Source: Kryptolebias marmoratus (taxonomy: Eukaryota > Chordata > Actinopteri > Cyprinodontiformes > Rivulidae). Taken from it: a stretch of DNA of 64,000 nucleotides. The stretch is from positions 9,770,826 to 9,834,825 of the forward strand of contig NC_051439.1 of NCBI RefSeq assembly GCF_001649575.2. Direction: 5' to 3'. Position 1 is the stretch's first letter. Every line of letters starts with the position of its first letter. Position numbers and translations under genes: made by a program. Below are positions 36,786 to 47,800 of the stretch, in pieces. The notes beneath the pieces were generated by a model that worked only from the letters and a program-made list of their open reading frames with translations, searched no databases and was not told where the DNA came from.

Positions 36786-38520
36786 GCTCCTAATACAAGA
36801 AGCAAAACATGTTGGTCAGATGAGCTCGTCGTTAATCCAGCTGGTCCACATGGTATGATCTTCGTCTGAGATCACCATCATCAGTTAACACTTTTAAGGC
36901 AAGTTGCTTAGAAGAAGACCAAAAATGCAGTTTTGCAAACATATTCCAGATTAAAATAAGGTGTTCTGTAAAAATGGGGCCAGTTCAGTACTTTGAGAAG
37001 AATTAGGAGGAAAATCTTAGCTTTGATAAAAACATAAAGTTCAAGTAAGTGAGCTTTAATTCAGTAAGTAACAATAAAATAGACAACAAACTGGCTTAAT
37101 TTTTACATTTACTCTAACTAAATGCTTTATAATTTCAAAGTAGGACAGTTGATTTTTTAAAATATTTCACAAACATAGAAAGGACTCTTAAGCCTAAGGC
37201 CCGTGTAGTTCAGTGTTTAAATTTAATCAAAGAGGGTAGAAGCTCTCAAATATTTCCCCCCTTTTTATATGAATATAGTCTTTTCTTTTGTCCTAACATG
37301 CAAATAAAATCAATAAGTATCTATATATTAGTGCTTTTGTTTGTTTTCTATGTAATAAACACAGTTGTTTATGCAATATTTATATAACACTTGTAGTATA
37401 GGGGTCACCACACCCACTGGCCAGAAAAGACCCATCAGCAAAATGGAAGTGGCCCATGGTCCACCAGTTGATGATCACAGTTCATCTCAGGACACATTTT
37501 ATGTCGTGAACGAAAAGACAGAAATGACTCTTTGGATTGTAAAAGTTTCAGACCTCTGAGCTAGACTCTCTTGTTGAGTTTAGATACCTTTTCTATCATG
37601 ATTTATAGGTCAGCGGTAAAAATAAAATATGAGCAAAGCTTTGAAAGATCTGAACAAATGCGCTCAAGGCCACTTTAAAAAGTTGTAAAAGTCTGGTTTC
37701 ATAGAAGCTCAATTATGTGGAAAAGAGGAGAGTTGTGCTGATTGCAAATTATTTCATATTTGTTGCTTGACATTTCTATTTTTAGTTCTATTTAAAGAAA
37801 TGTAAAAGCTTAAATGCTTTTATATATAAACATTGTGCTTGTCTCTTAAAGGTTCCTTGTTTATGTATATTTGGGACTCCACCTCCTTGAAGGCCTAATC
37901 TACTCTCTTGATCAGGGGGTATCCCAGAAAGAAGGTTCAACAAACTTTAAGTTAATCTGTAATCTCTGAGTTAACTCATATCTTATATCTACAGTACAGA
38001 GATCCAGTAAAAGTTATTAATCTTCCAAACATTAAAAAAAAAAACAGAGAAGGAAATGTTGGATTTTAAACCACAAAATCATGAAAGTGGACTTAGAAAT
38101 TCTGTTACTGGAATGCCAGTTAAGATGAGCAGATTTTCACAGACAAAGGAGGAAAATTGTTGGAATAATATTATAAAATCTTAAAGAAACATAGGACTAC
38201 ACACAAGGTATTTTAAACATTTTTTTCCTTGGGAAAAATAACTCTTTGGGTTGTTCACATGCTTTTAGAATACACAAAAAGTCCCTGAACACATCACAGA
38301 TACAACCATTTAAAGTTAAACAACAACTAATAAAACAAGAAAACATTTGTATATGACTGTGTGTGATCTTAAAGTATTTAAAACATTTTTTTACAGTAAA
38401 TGTGCACACAGCTGTGTATTGCAAGTCCTTTTAGTCATATGATTTAATTTAACAGTAATTTGATACAGGAAGTATGTGTAACAGTATGAAAAAAGGGTCT
38501 ATTTATACTTTTGACACTGA

Positions 38521-38521
<1 letters not shown>

Positions 38522-38605
<84 letters not shown>

Positions 38606-38606
38606 G
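38522..38606. repeat. (ATT)n trinucleotide microsatellite
   Basis: About 28 uninterrupted ATT units end 188 bp before the fam98b start codon. Confidence 0.97.
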
Positions 38607-38793
38607 TTAAATTCTTTTTTTTTTAAGATGCGGAACTATGTGCTGTCGACAGCGTTTCCCTCCGGTTGATGTACCTAACCGGAAACGCCAGCGCCAGTGG
38701 AAATGAATGGGTGCAAATACCGTTTGTGTTGACCCGCATGTTTTCTGTAATATCGCCATGTTTTGGTAAATAAAAATAGAGAATAACTTCACC
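38607..38793 (+). promoter_or_regulatory. fam98b: fam98b proximal promoter / 5'UTR
   Basis: The sequence switches from the (ATT)n array to a GC-richer block. At 38652-38688 there is an imperfect inverted repeat whose arms contain GCGTTTCC..CCGGTT and AACCGGAAACGC, the latter an ETS-like CCGGAA core. The start codon context ACCATGG at 38791-38797 is an excellent Kozak match. The transcription start site is not resolved. Confidence 0.45.
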
Positions 38794-40910
38794 ATGGAGT
38801 GTGACATTTTGGATTCTTTAGAGCAGCTCGAGTAAGTTAATCCTTTTTTCTTTCAGCAGCATGTTGGGTAACTTTGCTTAGCATTTCGTGCTAGTAGCTG
38901 TCTTTTGCTAGAAACCAGAGAGCGTAGCGGGCTTACACACGGTCTCTGGGTTTAACACCTGCATGTATTTAGTACACTATGCGTCTGTGTGATGGTCCGC
39001 AGCTATGACGGTCCTCTGTTGGAAGAAAAAGCTCTGCTGAAAGCCGCAGAGGAAGGCCTCTCCTCCCCGGAGTATGTGGAGCTCTGCAGGTGGTTAGCAT
39101 CCAGACTGAAGCCTCTGTGTGACCTGGAGGAGAGCATCACCTCAGGACCAGGTGAGCCCTGATCAGTCACTTTTAATGAGTTCTTTAAATACGTACAGAC
39201 GTGCGTATTATTTCTTACAACTCTAATCTGACAGCTTAGTTGCCGTTTTGTGTGTGTTTTCTTTCAGATGACATTAGCAGCCTTCAGGTGGAGATGAGCG
39301 GCTTGCTGAAGGAGCTGCACTGCCCTTTTGAAGAAGCTGTTTCTGGGATCCTTCAGGGCAAGGCTCGAAATACAAAAGACCATCTGAAGTTTGTGTGTAC
39401 GTCTTCGGCCTCCTTCGTCCAGTCGTCGTGCCACAAACTGCATGGTCGGCACGAGGTCTGGGAATTAAAACGTGTCTCCTTTCTTAGTGTTTCTGAGCTC
39501 CGAGCTTCAGGCGGCTCAGATCAAGAGGAGCAGGCAGGCCTCCGATAAACGCAAAGAGGGGAGTCCGGTTTGTCAAGAGCTTTCAGCAATTTGTGAAGCC
39601 CTGGAGGTACCCGAGCCCAGGGGACAGGAAGCGATGGGGTATTTCTCCCAAATACAAAACAAGGTGAGCATGTTCATATAGTTTGTTATGAAGCCTGAAA
39701 ACTAATAGGAGAAGAGACATGCATTACTCTTTGTTGTTGTTGTTGTTACTCATTAATAGCTTTAGGGAAGTTAAAAACTGCCCTGTGGCAGGATTTAAAC
39801 AGTGGGCCTTATGCCATCTATGTGATAAACGTAAATCAATCTAAATGTTAGTATAATTAGACTTTTAAATTTATGTATCCTAAAACTACTGTACCATTGC
39901 CTGTTATTTTAGGGAAGGAAGTGTCTTTAAATGACTTATTTTAACTGGCTAATTAAAATAAAAACTCACAAATGTATAAATAAATTATTAAAATATTCAA
40001 ATCTGTCACTATAGGTTGAAAAATTACTTGAAGATCTTCCTAATGGATCCGTTGGAAAGCCGGTGTTGAAGAGACCTCTCAGCGGTGGACAGTGGGTATG
40101 TAGAGGAACAAATTCTCGTCAGGATTTTACATCTGCAGGCTACACGTTTTGCTCAAGTCTCCGCTTGTCTCTCTCGCAGGAGAAGTTGCACAACATGAAC
40201 AAAGTTCTGTCGTCAGAGTATGAGTGTCGCCGCAGGATGCTGATCAAACGGCTGGACGTCACCGTTCAGTCGTTCGGCTGGTCAGACCGAGCAAAGGCAT
40301 GTTCACGTCGCACGTTTACTTTGGTTTAAAAAATAATAATAATACCAGTAATGTCATTGTTTGTTTGTGTTCCAGGTGAAGGTGGATAGTATGGCACGAG
40401 CCTACCAGCCGAGGCGACACTCTCTGAGGCCACAGTCCACAGTAGACATGGCTGCGCTGCTGGCTGCCAGAGTGGACATCTGCAACGTGGTGAAGACCAG
40501 CAGCGGCACCAGCAGGGAGAAGACCGTATGTGCTGTCAACAAGGTACGGCAAACGAGTTAAAACTGTACGAATTTAAAAATAAGAAAGCCACATTAATTG
40601 TATTGTTTTCCTTATGAAAGTGGTTTTGTCTCCGCAGGTCCTCATGGGAAGAGTACCGGACCGAGGAGGACGTCCTTCTGAGATTCAAGCCCCGCCTCCT
40701 GAGATGCCACCCTGGCAGAAAAGGCAGGACGGTGGAGGAAGAGGAGGAGGCTGGGGAGGTCGCGGCGGCGGCGGTGGAGGAGGAGGAGGCTGGGGTCAAG
40801 GTGGACGAGGTGGGGGAGGAGGTTGGGGAGGAGGTGGAGAAGGTTGGAAAGGAAGAGGCAGGAACCAAGGAGGATATGGAGATTATGGAGGAAAGAAAGG
40901 ACGATACTAG
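38794..40910 (+). CDS. fam98b: FAM98B, tRNA-splicing ligase complex subunit, eight coding exons
   Basis: Exons are 38794-38831, 39003-39151, 39268-39396, 39488-39663, 40015-40095, 40180-40296, 40376-40543 and 40638-40910. Phases are consistent and the protein is 376 aa (human FAM98B is about 430). The N-terminal FAM98 domain shows DYDGPLLEEKALLKAAEEGL and FLSSELQAAQ. The core has YECRRRMLIKRLDVTVQSFG, WSDRAK and SSGTSREKT, followed by MGRVPDRGGRPSEI and MPPWQKRQ. The tail from about residue 320 is Gly/Arg/Trp-rich (GGRGGGWGG type). In the family the protein joins RTCB, DDX1 and RTRAF in tRNA and XBP1 mRNA ligation. The Gly-rich tail excludes FAM98C, and the N-terminal sequence is closer to FAM98B than FAM98A. 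Intron 6 uses a GC donor (GCATGT at 40297) rather than GT. It converges on ptpn21. Confidence 0.93.
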
Positions 40911-41810
40911 TATTACCATGTGCAGTGTTTGTATTTCTATTGATCAGTATGTAGTTTTATTACATGGACAGTATGATTTTAACATGACCTCAGTTCAGCT
41001 TTTTGTGTTTATTTGAAGGGAAAAAAAACTGGCAGCCTGTGGTGGAAAACTTTTCCTTGTACATGATCTTCTAAAAGGTTACACTTATTTTATTTTAATC
41101 AGCATGTAAGATTGTGTGTTTATTTGCATCTTTTATTCTCAGTGTTTTTTGTTCTTTTTTTAAAGAGTAATAGCACTGATCACGTTAACCCTGGTGACAA
41201 ACACAAAGGATTTCACATTTCTCTGCAGCCACGTCCCATTTAGATCCCATTCATACTGCGTCTGAACTGGACTCAGCGTGGGAAGTTGAAATTTAAATAT
41301 ATTATTTGCAATTTAAGCAGCTTATCTTAACAAGCAGTTATTAGGAATACAAATGAGCTCAGAAATCCAGAACTATTTGTATTTGTAGTAAACGCAGGTT
41401 GATTTTTGAAGACACTAAATATCAACAACTAAAGGTTGTTAAACTCACATTTTGCTTTTTTAAAATGTGATCAATTTGAAGTATTAGTCAAGTGCAATCG
41501 TGTACATTTAAAAGATAAATGTAAGGAAATCAAAAGTACATTAGCCGGTGCAGTCACTGAAAGCACTTCTAGGGTTAAATAAAAACAAACAAACTGAGGA
41601 TAGAGCAGAAGGATTGGATCTCAACACTAAATCTCAAGTCCTGATCAAACTTCAGTGCATCTTTTTACTGTGAAGTATAGAAATCTAAACTTTGTATTTT
41701 AGATTTCATATATCTTGTAGAATTTGTACTACTCAGAGTAGAAGTGTGCATCATAAGAGACCCTCTTGCATCTGATTTTTACAATAAAAGCCTCATAATA
41801 TAATTTAAAA
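40911..41810 (+). other. fam98b: fam98b 3'UTR
   Basis: AT-rich non-coding sequence after the TAG at 40908-40910. Possible poly(A) signals are AATAAA at about 41577 and the stronger one at 41783-41788. Confidence 0.6.
41783..41788 (+). terminator. fam98b: Poly(A) signal AATAAA of fam98b
   Basis: AATAAA in the context ACAATAAAAGCC, followed by a T/G-rich stretch (TTTTTGTGAATG). It lies about 870 bp after the stop codon and just before the duplicated ptpn21 3' material begins. Confidence 0.55.
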
Positions 41811-41884
41811 AAAATTATTTTTGTGAATGTATTAAGCTGTGACAAACAGCAGGACACAGAACTGCTACAACAAGGTACACATAC

Positions 41885-43130
41885 TTTTAATCAGTAATAT
41901 TTCATGTTTTACTTTATTTGATACAGCTCATACGAATTATGTACAATTATCAGTGAATTTCAGTTTTGCATGGTGTATGTTATAATACACATACATGCAC
42001 ATGACCTAACAGTAACACAATGCTGAGGACCAAAGATGCACGAAAACTCAGTTACAACACTCAAAATCAGAAGATGTCCAGCGGAGCCATCGGCTCAGAG
42101 CTGTCAGAAAGCTGTGGGACTCGGGTACGACCATCTACGGTCTGGTGAATCTGTCCAGAAGAGGTTGCATGGAAGAAGCGAGGTCAAAAAGGCATCCCTC
42201 CAATATGAAAACGAGGCCAAGCGACTCAACTGTGCACAAAAGTGGCAGCAGGGGCTCTGGACTGATGAGTGAAAATGTGAACTACTCATCTGTTTGTTTC
42301 TTCGAATGGAGTCGGGAATCCGGTCAGGGTTAATGGTGTCCTCAATGCTGACAAATAAAAGGAGATGCTTCTCGATCAAGGAGGGGTCTGATTGGTCCCC
42401 GAATTTTATTCTGCGGCAGAACAATGACCCCAAACGTACAGCCAATACCTTAATTTAAAAAGTGCCTTAAATAAAAATGTTTTAAATACACATCTATATT
42501 GGCACATTACAGCATAGTATTACGAAAGTGCTATTAGTAAAGTATGTTTGTTAAATAACTATAGGTGCAGCATAATTTAAAGCACAAGCAGGGTCTAAAC
42601 TTTGACCTTTATATCACATGTGATGCATTTCCCAAAAGAGGTCAACGATCAGATCAGTCTGGAGTTACGGTGGTACTCGATGAGGACCTTGGAGATGGAG
42701 ATGTACTGAGATATTGGCTGAATCTTTCAAGGAGCCGTTGCTGTAAGCGTCTCTGTGCAGCTTGTAGTGGAAAAAAAAAGATATTTCAAGGTGCTATTCT
42801 ATTGTCAAAATGCTGAAGGAAGTGTTACATTTAGGGTTTTCAAACAGCAAATGACTGAAAACTTGACTATCGTACCTTCTCATCGTTGAGATGATTGCTT
42901 CTTCCTGCCTCCTGGACACCGGCGGGGGCACACCTTTCAGAGAGCCCTTCTTCTTCACCTTTGACAAAGAGCTTTTCTTCATCCCCTGCCAAAAACAATC
43001 ACGAAGAATGCCGACGAGCCTTAGAGGAAAGGAGCACGCAGACAAAGGGGGGGGGGGGAACAACGCATACTTGTCAGATATTTGCTGGAAGGAGTCACCT
43101 GTCTGGTTTGGCAGTCTAACACGATGCCGA
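41885..43130 (-). pseudogene. Collapsed tandem copy of the 3' end of ptpn21
   Basis: This stretch is collinear with ptpn21 on the same strand. 41885-42000 resembles the ptpn21 distal 3'UTR (43355-43475). 42455-42560 resembles 44475-44620. 42649-42725 matches the last coding exon, keeping a C-terminus KVLIEYHRNSRLI and stop. 42876-42985 matches the exon at 48424-48564 (GMKK start, GTA donor, CAG acceptor). 43040-43110 matches intron sequence at about 48640-48705. The exon copy is 110 nt instead of 141, which shifts the frame, and the four exons encoding the phosphatase core between them are missing. Intron sequence is retained, so this is a genomic, not a processed, duplicate. It is interrupted by a Tc1-like insertion. 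Confidence 0.82.
42020..42455 (+). mobile_element. Tc1-like transposase fossil, internally deleted
   Basis: Plus-strand similarity to fish Tc1 transposases is visible in three blocks: an AKRLNCAQKW-like segment followed by LWTDE (first catalytic Asp-Glu region) at about 42205-42272, a RINGVLNA-like segment at 42322-42345, and QNNDPKRTAN (the conserved N-D-P-K block) at 42415-42445. A stop and deletions lie between the blocks, so it is dead. It differs from the Tc1-like copy at 2225-2770 and sits inside the ptpn21 3' duplicate. Confidence 0.78.
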
Positions 43131-43354
43131 TGAATGAACGGCTCTTAAATCAGACTCTCGTGATGCGGTTAGCATTTTGCAACAGATTCCAACGCTGACA
43201 TTGTGCAAAGCGAAGCTGGTGTTTCAGTGCGTAAGACACTACACGTGTCTCTTGCTATTAAAATAAACTCCACTATATTAATATAAACACCAACCACAAG
43301 GTGGCATAACAGCTGGATGTAGTAGAATACTCAGAGTTCAACATGGCTTATTTT

Positions 43355-44831
43355 CCACACTTTTATTCAGTAACATGTTTTCTTTTAATACACAGTTTAT
43401 ACAAATTTCTGTACAATTTTCAGTAAAGCAGAATTTTACATTGTGTACATTATGAAACATACCTGTACATAGACAAACATTTACTTTCGGGGCACAAAAG
43501 CCTTCTTCTTTTGTTTGTTTTTGTTCAGTTTCCAAACGCCATCGCAACACCAAAATTAAAAATACACGAAATTTAAAACCAATGGCGAGTTCTGGAAAAC
43601 AGTCCAAAATACAGCTTCCTTCATTTCAGCAAAACCTGAAGTGTCTAGAACAAAATTGTCAACAACAATCAGGGCACCTGATTAAGTTGGCACCTTCAAA
43701 AGCAAAAAAATAAAAAATAAAGTTCAGAGAGCTACTTACAGTGCCTGTAAACATGGTGTCTGTGCAGTTTAACTCCTGATTTCGACGTATGGCCGGACAG
43801 CCGCGGTGAGAAATCAGTTTGACCGGATTCCAGTGGCGCATGATGACACAACGAGTGTTCTTTAATAGTCAGGAGGCCATTTGTTAAAATAGGAAGTGTC
43901 TTATTTCTTACTGGACTGGAAAGCGTGGCAGCCAGAATACTGACACTGGAGACGGCCTGTTCAGCAGGCCTTGTGCTTGACACTTAGACTGAGCGCCGCA
44001 GTGCGAAACTCCACCACACTGCATGTGTGAGCCCTCCTTTTCAGAGGACTTCTGCTTTGAGTTAGCCTCGCTTGTATGAATAAACAATGATTCCTTCAAT
44101 AAATTAGACTGAATGAAAGGCGTAGGAAAATACAGAAACCCATCAGCTTTTCAGTGCGGATATTTCAGCACTTCTTAACATCACCACCACTCTGACAGTG
44201 TATTATTAGAAACCCCAAACCTGAAATTTTGCAACCAAAATTAGTTGTTTTCTTTCCAAATGTGTTTTACAGCAAGCCAGGCCAACACGTCCTCCAACTA
44301 CGGGGGTGATGTTACAGATGAGGTGGTAAACACTGGAGAAGCTAAGCTAACTACTAAACTAAACTCCACAACGCAAGCTCACTGTTGGTTGTTTTTTTAT
44401 CGCTCTGAATTCTGGGCATTATCATTTTTCAGCTTCCATTAAAACCAATCAAGCAACAGCAATCAAAATATATTCATTTAAAAAGTGTCCTTAGTCAAAT
44501 GAAAATAAATGTCTTCAATATACATCTATACTAGAGTATTTGTATGATGCAGCTTAATATTGGGTCATTATGTACAGCATGGTACGATGAAAGTGCTGGG
44601 CTTTATTAAACCATTAAAAAATAAGAACTATAGATAATACTGTTTAGAGGCAGATCACAGTCTGTAGACTTCTTCATATGGCGTTTCAGCTTTCTTGTAC
44701 ATTTCTTGCCGTCGACATTATTTAATACTTAGCACAAGCAGGGTCCAAACTTTGGCCTCTCTAATTTCAGCAGAATTAAGGAAATCCATCCTTCAACCGT
44801 TTGTGACGAGTCACCCAAAAGAAGTCGATGG
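43355..44831 (-). other. ptpn21: ptpn21 3'UTR and downstream region
   Basis: This is the sequence after the ptpn21 stop on the minus strand. Minus-strand AATAAA signals occur at 44602-44607 (about 225 nt after the stop) and 43362-43367 (about 1.47 kb after). Because the decayed duplicate retains sequence matching both intervals, the longer 3'UTR may be the ancestral form. The 43480-44440 part has no counterpart I can see in the duplicate. It holds only short open frames of no recognisable family. Confidence 0.5.
44602..44607 (-). terminator. ptpn21: Candidate proximal poly(A) signal of ptpn21
   Basis: TTTATT on the plus strand is AATAAA on the minus strand, about 225 nt beyond the ptpn21 stop codon. 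A distal alternative is at 43362-43367. Confidence 0.45.
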
Positions 44832-47800
44832 TCAGATCAGCCTGGAGTTGCGGAGATACTCGATGAGGACCTTGTAGACGAAGGTGTACTGGGACAACGT
44901 CTGAACCATGTTCGACCTCTGATCACGCAGCATCTTCAGATACTTTGAGACATCTAACGACTGGAAGAGACGATATTTATTAAAGAATACAGAAATGAGC
45001 CTGATTCAGCAGTTTTGTTCCCCCCCACACTTTTATGAACATGGTTACCTCATTGTGGTCCAGACAAGCTATCATGACCTCAGACAGGATGACTACTCCA
45101 GATCGACCCACTCCAGCGCTGCAGTGGACCACCATGGGCGGGTTCATGTTCTTTGGATCGCTGATGCTGTTCGTGTGTCTCCTCACAGACTGGACCTCCT
45201 CCAGGTACGCTGGAGGAAGAAAAATAAGATTTAATTTACACACATAAATACAGAAACACCGACTGCAGTTTCCAAAGATGTTTCTTATTTATGATCATTC
45301 TAAAGCTCTGACCTGACAATTCAGATAAACTCATACAATTTTTCATATTTCTGACTGATCAGAACAATTTTACAATAAGTTTATAATATAATATTTTAAA
45401 GCAATAACAACAGATTTCTCCAAACATCATCTGATTATTTGAAATCTAAAAACAAAATGTTCAGAGTTACTGAGTAGAGATATTTGTACAAATAAAATCC
45501 TACTGAAATAGACAGAATCTCCTTCAGAAACCAGATATTAACCCGATAACATTAACATCCTTTTAATTTTTTTCTTGTTAACCACACATCTGAAAATGAT
45601 AAAAGTGCACCAGATTACAGGACAAACACTTTTCTCTACAAGGTTACATTTAAGATAAATTAAAGTGGTGTCCAAAATTAAAATTGGGGCAAAAATAATA
45701 CATTGATAGATCTGTTAAGAGTGATAAATTGTCAGTTTTATGATAACCGTTTGCATAACAAATTAGCCTGTTAAAATTTTCCTGACTGCAAATTATGCCT
45801 CTCACAATTACTGAATGTGTCTCTTCAAATAATTGTGATGCGTTCACACAAACAAAAAGAAAGCAACAATCCCTAAATCAGCCCTAAATAAATAGTGAAA
45901 ATTGTACACTGAGCTCATAATGTCAGAAATAGTCCCCAGGATGAAGAGGTCATCATAAAATAAATTCCTAATCATGTGTGCACTCACTGAGGAAGCCTTT
46001 GAAGTCCTCAGGACAGCCGTGGTCAGGCCAGTCGGTGTACTGCAGGTGCCAGACGGTCCTCTCTTGTCCCGTCAGAAGGGATTTGATCCTTAGGCCCGTT
46101 GTGGAATAGCAGCCGGACTCTGAGCGGAACCGCGTGGTTATCTTAAAGCGTCCGTAAGTCACCGTGTGGTTTCGTGAGCCGAGTCGGGGCCAGTAATGGA
46201 AGCTCTTCTCTCGTCCCCTCTCCTGCGACACGGGTGACACGAGAAATAAAAGCCCAGCAGATGTTGCTCTGTAACTAGCATCTCAGTAGTTTTGAGGGTT
46301 TTAATCACAACATACAATTTAGGCAATAAAGCAAAGTTACTGATGCACCCACCCCCTTTTATGAAATACTTTAATAACAGACAGACACACACGCAAACAA
46401 AAACACTATTACCCACCTTTCACCTTTTGACAGTGGGTGTTAAAACACTGCAGCCAAATGCACAATACTCTGAGCCTTGTGTTAAATTTAAAACTTTTAA
46501 TCCTAGCTTTATCCCACCTTTGGTGATATATATTTTATGACATTTTTTATTGTTGTTGTTTGGGACGAATTTAAAACGAAGACAACAGTGGGCGCTCTTT
46601 CAGGTGGAGTGACAAATTTGAGGTACAGCTATTTTGTGAGGCAGTAATTTGAAAACAAGTTTTTGAGAAAACCATTTTGTTTAACGTTGACCTTGTGAAA
46701 TCTAAAGCACTGCCAGATTGGTTTTTTTCAGAAAAGAGTCATTTGCCTGTTCTTATAATGTCAGTGTTTTAATGCCCAGTAACTCAGATGGATATTTCAC
46801 TTTCTGTTCCTTTCTTTGAGATCTTGTTTCTCAGAAAAAAAAAAAATCAGAATGCCTGATGTGTCCAGGATAGGTTTTTGAATTGACGAAGGAGCAAGCT
46901 GTCTGAGGTGAGTGAGACGTTAGGAGAGTGTGAGGAAACTAAAGTCTCAGTGAAGTAAAACGCTGCTGTAACAGTTTGTACTTGATGGTCATTGATGCAC
47001 TTATTTAATACTTCCCACAAAGAAATAGCGTCAACACATCGAGCATATTCAAGACATCTCCTGACCTCAATATAAAGCTTTACAAATATAAAGTCACCTC
47101 TTCAGCAGTGACCATGGATATGATGGAAACCTTCTGCTCCCACACCATCTGCCAGAAGTCCTGACATGTGTGAGACATGGGACCCTGAGCAGCAATGTAA
47201 CTCCACTCCTGTTCACCTACTTTTACCTAATAAGACAAGAAAAATGAAAAAATGAAAAGCAGTTGTGGGAGATGCTTAAAAAAATGAGGCATAAAAATCT
47301 AACAAGTTTGTTTCTGTCCCAGAAATCCACGAGCACCTCCTGTGGGAGTGCTAGACCGCTGCTGGACCGACCACACGTGGATCCCGAAAGTTTTGACAAC
47401 AATTATATTCATCTGAGCTGAGATTGACGAGCTCCGTGCAACCTACTTTAATGGGTGACGCGTTGATGTAGCCCATGTTGTTCTCCTTAGTGGGAACCAG
47501 CTCCACTCGGTTGTCGTCGTAAGGCAAGACGTCTAAAAAGCGGTTCTTGTCTGAATTCTCCGGATAGTTTGCGATGGTGCAATTCGCTCCCTGGCGATGC
47601 CTCGGGACACTCTCGAACTCTTTAAGCAGCTCTCCCTTTTCCATGTGCTCCTCCAGCAGTTTACACTAAACATACACAAATGGAAAATGCATCCCGGTCA
47701 TCAACCGAGTCGCAAACAACTTAATCCTGTGAGGAGTTCTTTCAGTGGCTTTACAAAATAAACAAAACAAATGTGCGGTCAGAGTAACAAAATGGGTTTT

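Larger units (their letters stand above)
36141..38606. other. Intergenic region between spred1 and fam98b
   Basis: About 2.5 kb without a recognisable gene. It contains two copies of a GGAT-tailed dispersed repeat around 36436-36785, a small telomere-like block at 36516-36545, and an (ATT)n array at 38522-38606 that abuts the fam98b promoter. The remainder is AT-rich unique sequence. Confidence 0.7.

Noticed and set aside
40536..40919. Minus-strand 127-aa frame opposite the fam98b tail
   Set aside because: It is the Ser/Pro antisense image of the Gly-rich GGN repeats and has no independent support.
43732..44099. Minus-strand open frames of 60-83 aa in the ptpn21 3' region as extra exons
   Set aside because: They lie after the ptpn21 stop, show no phosphatase similarity, and lack counterparts in the duplicated copy.
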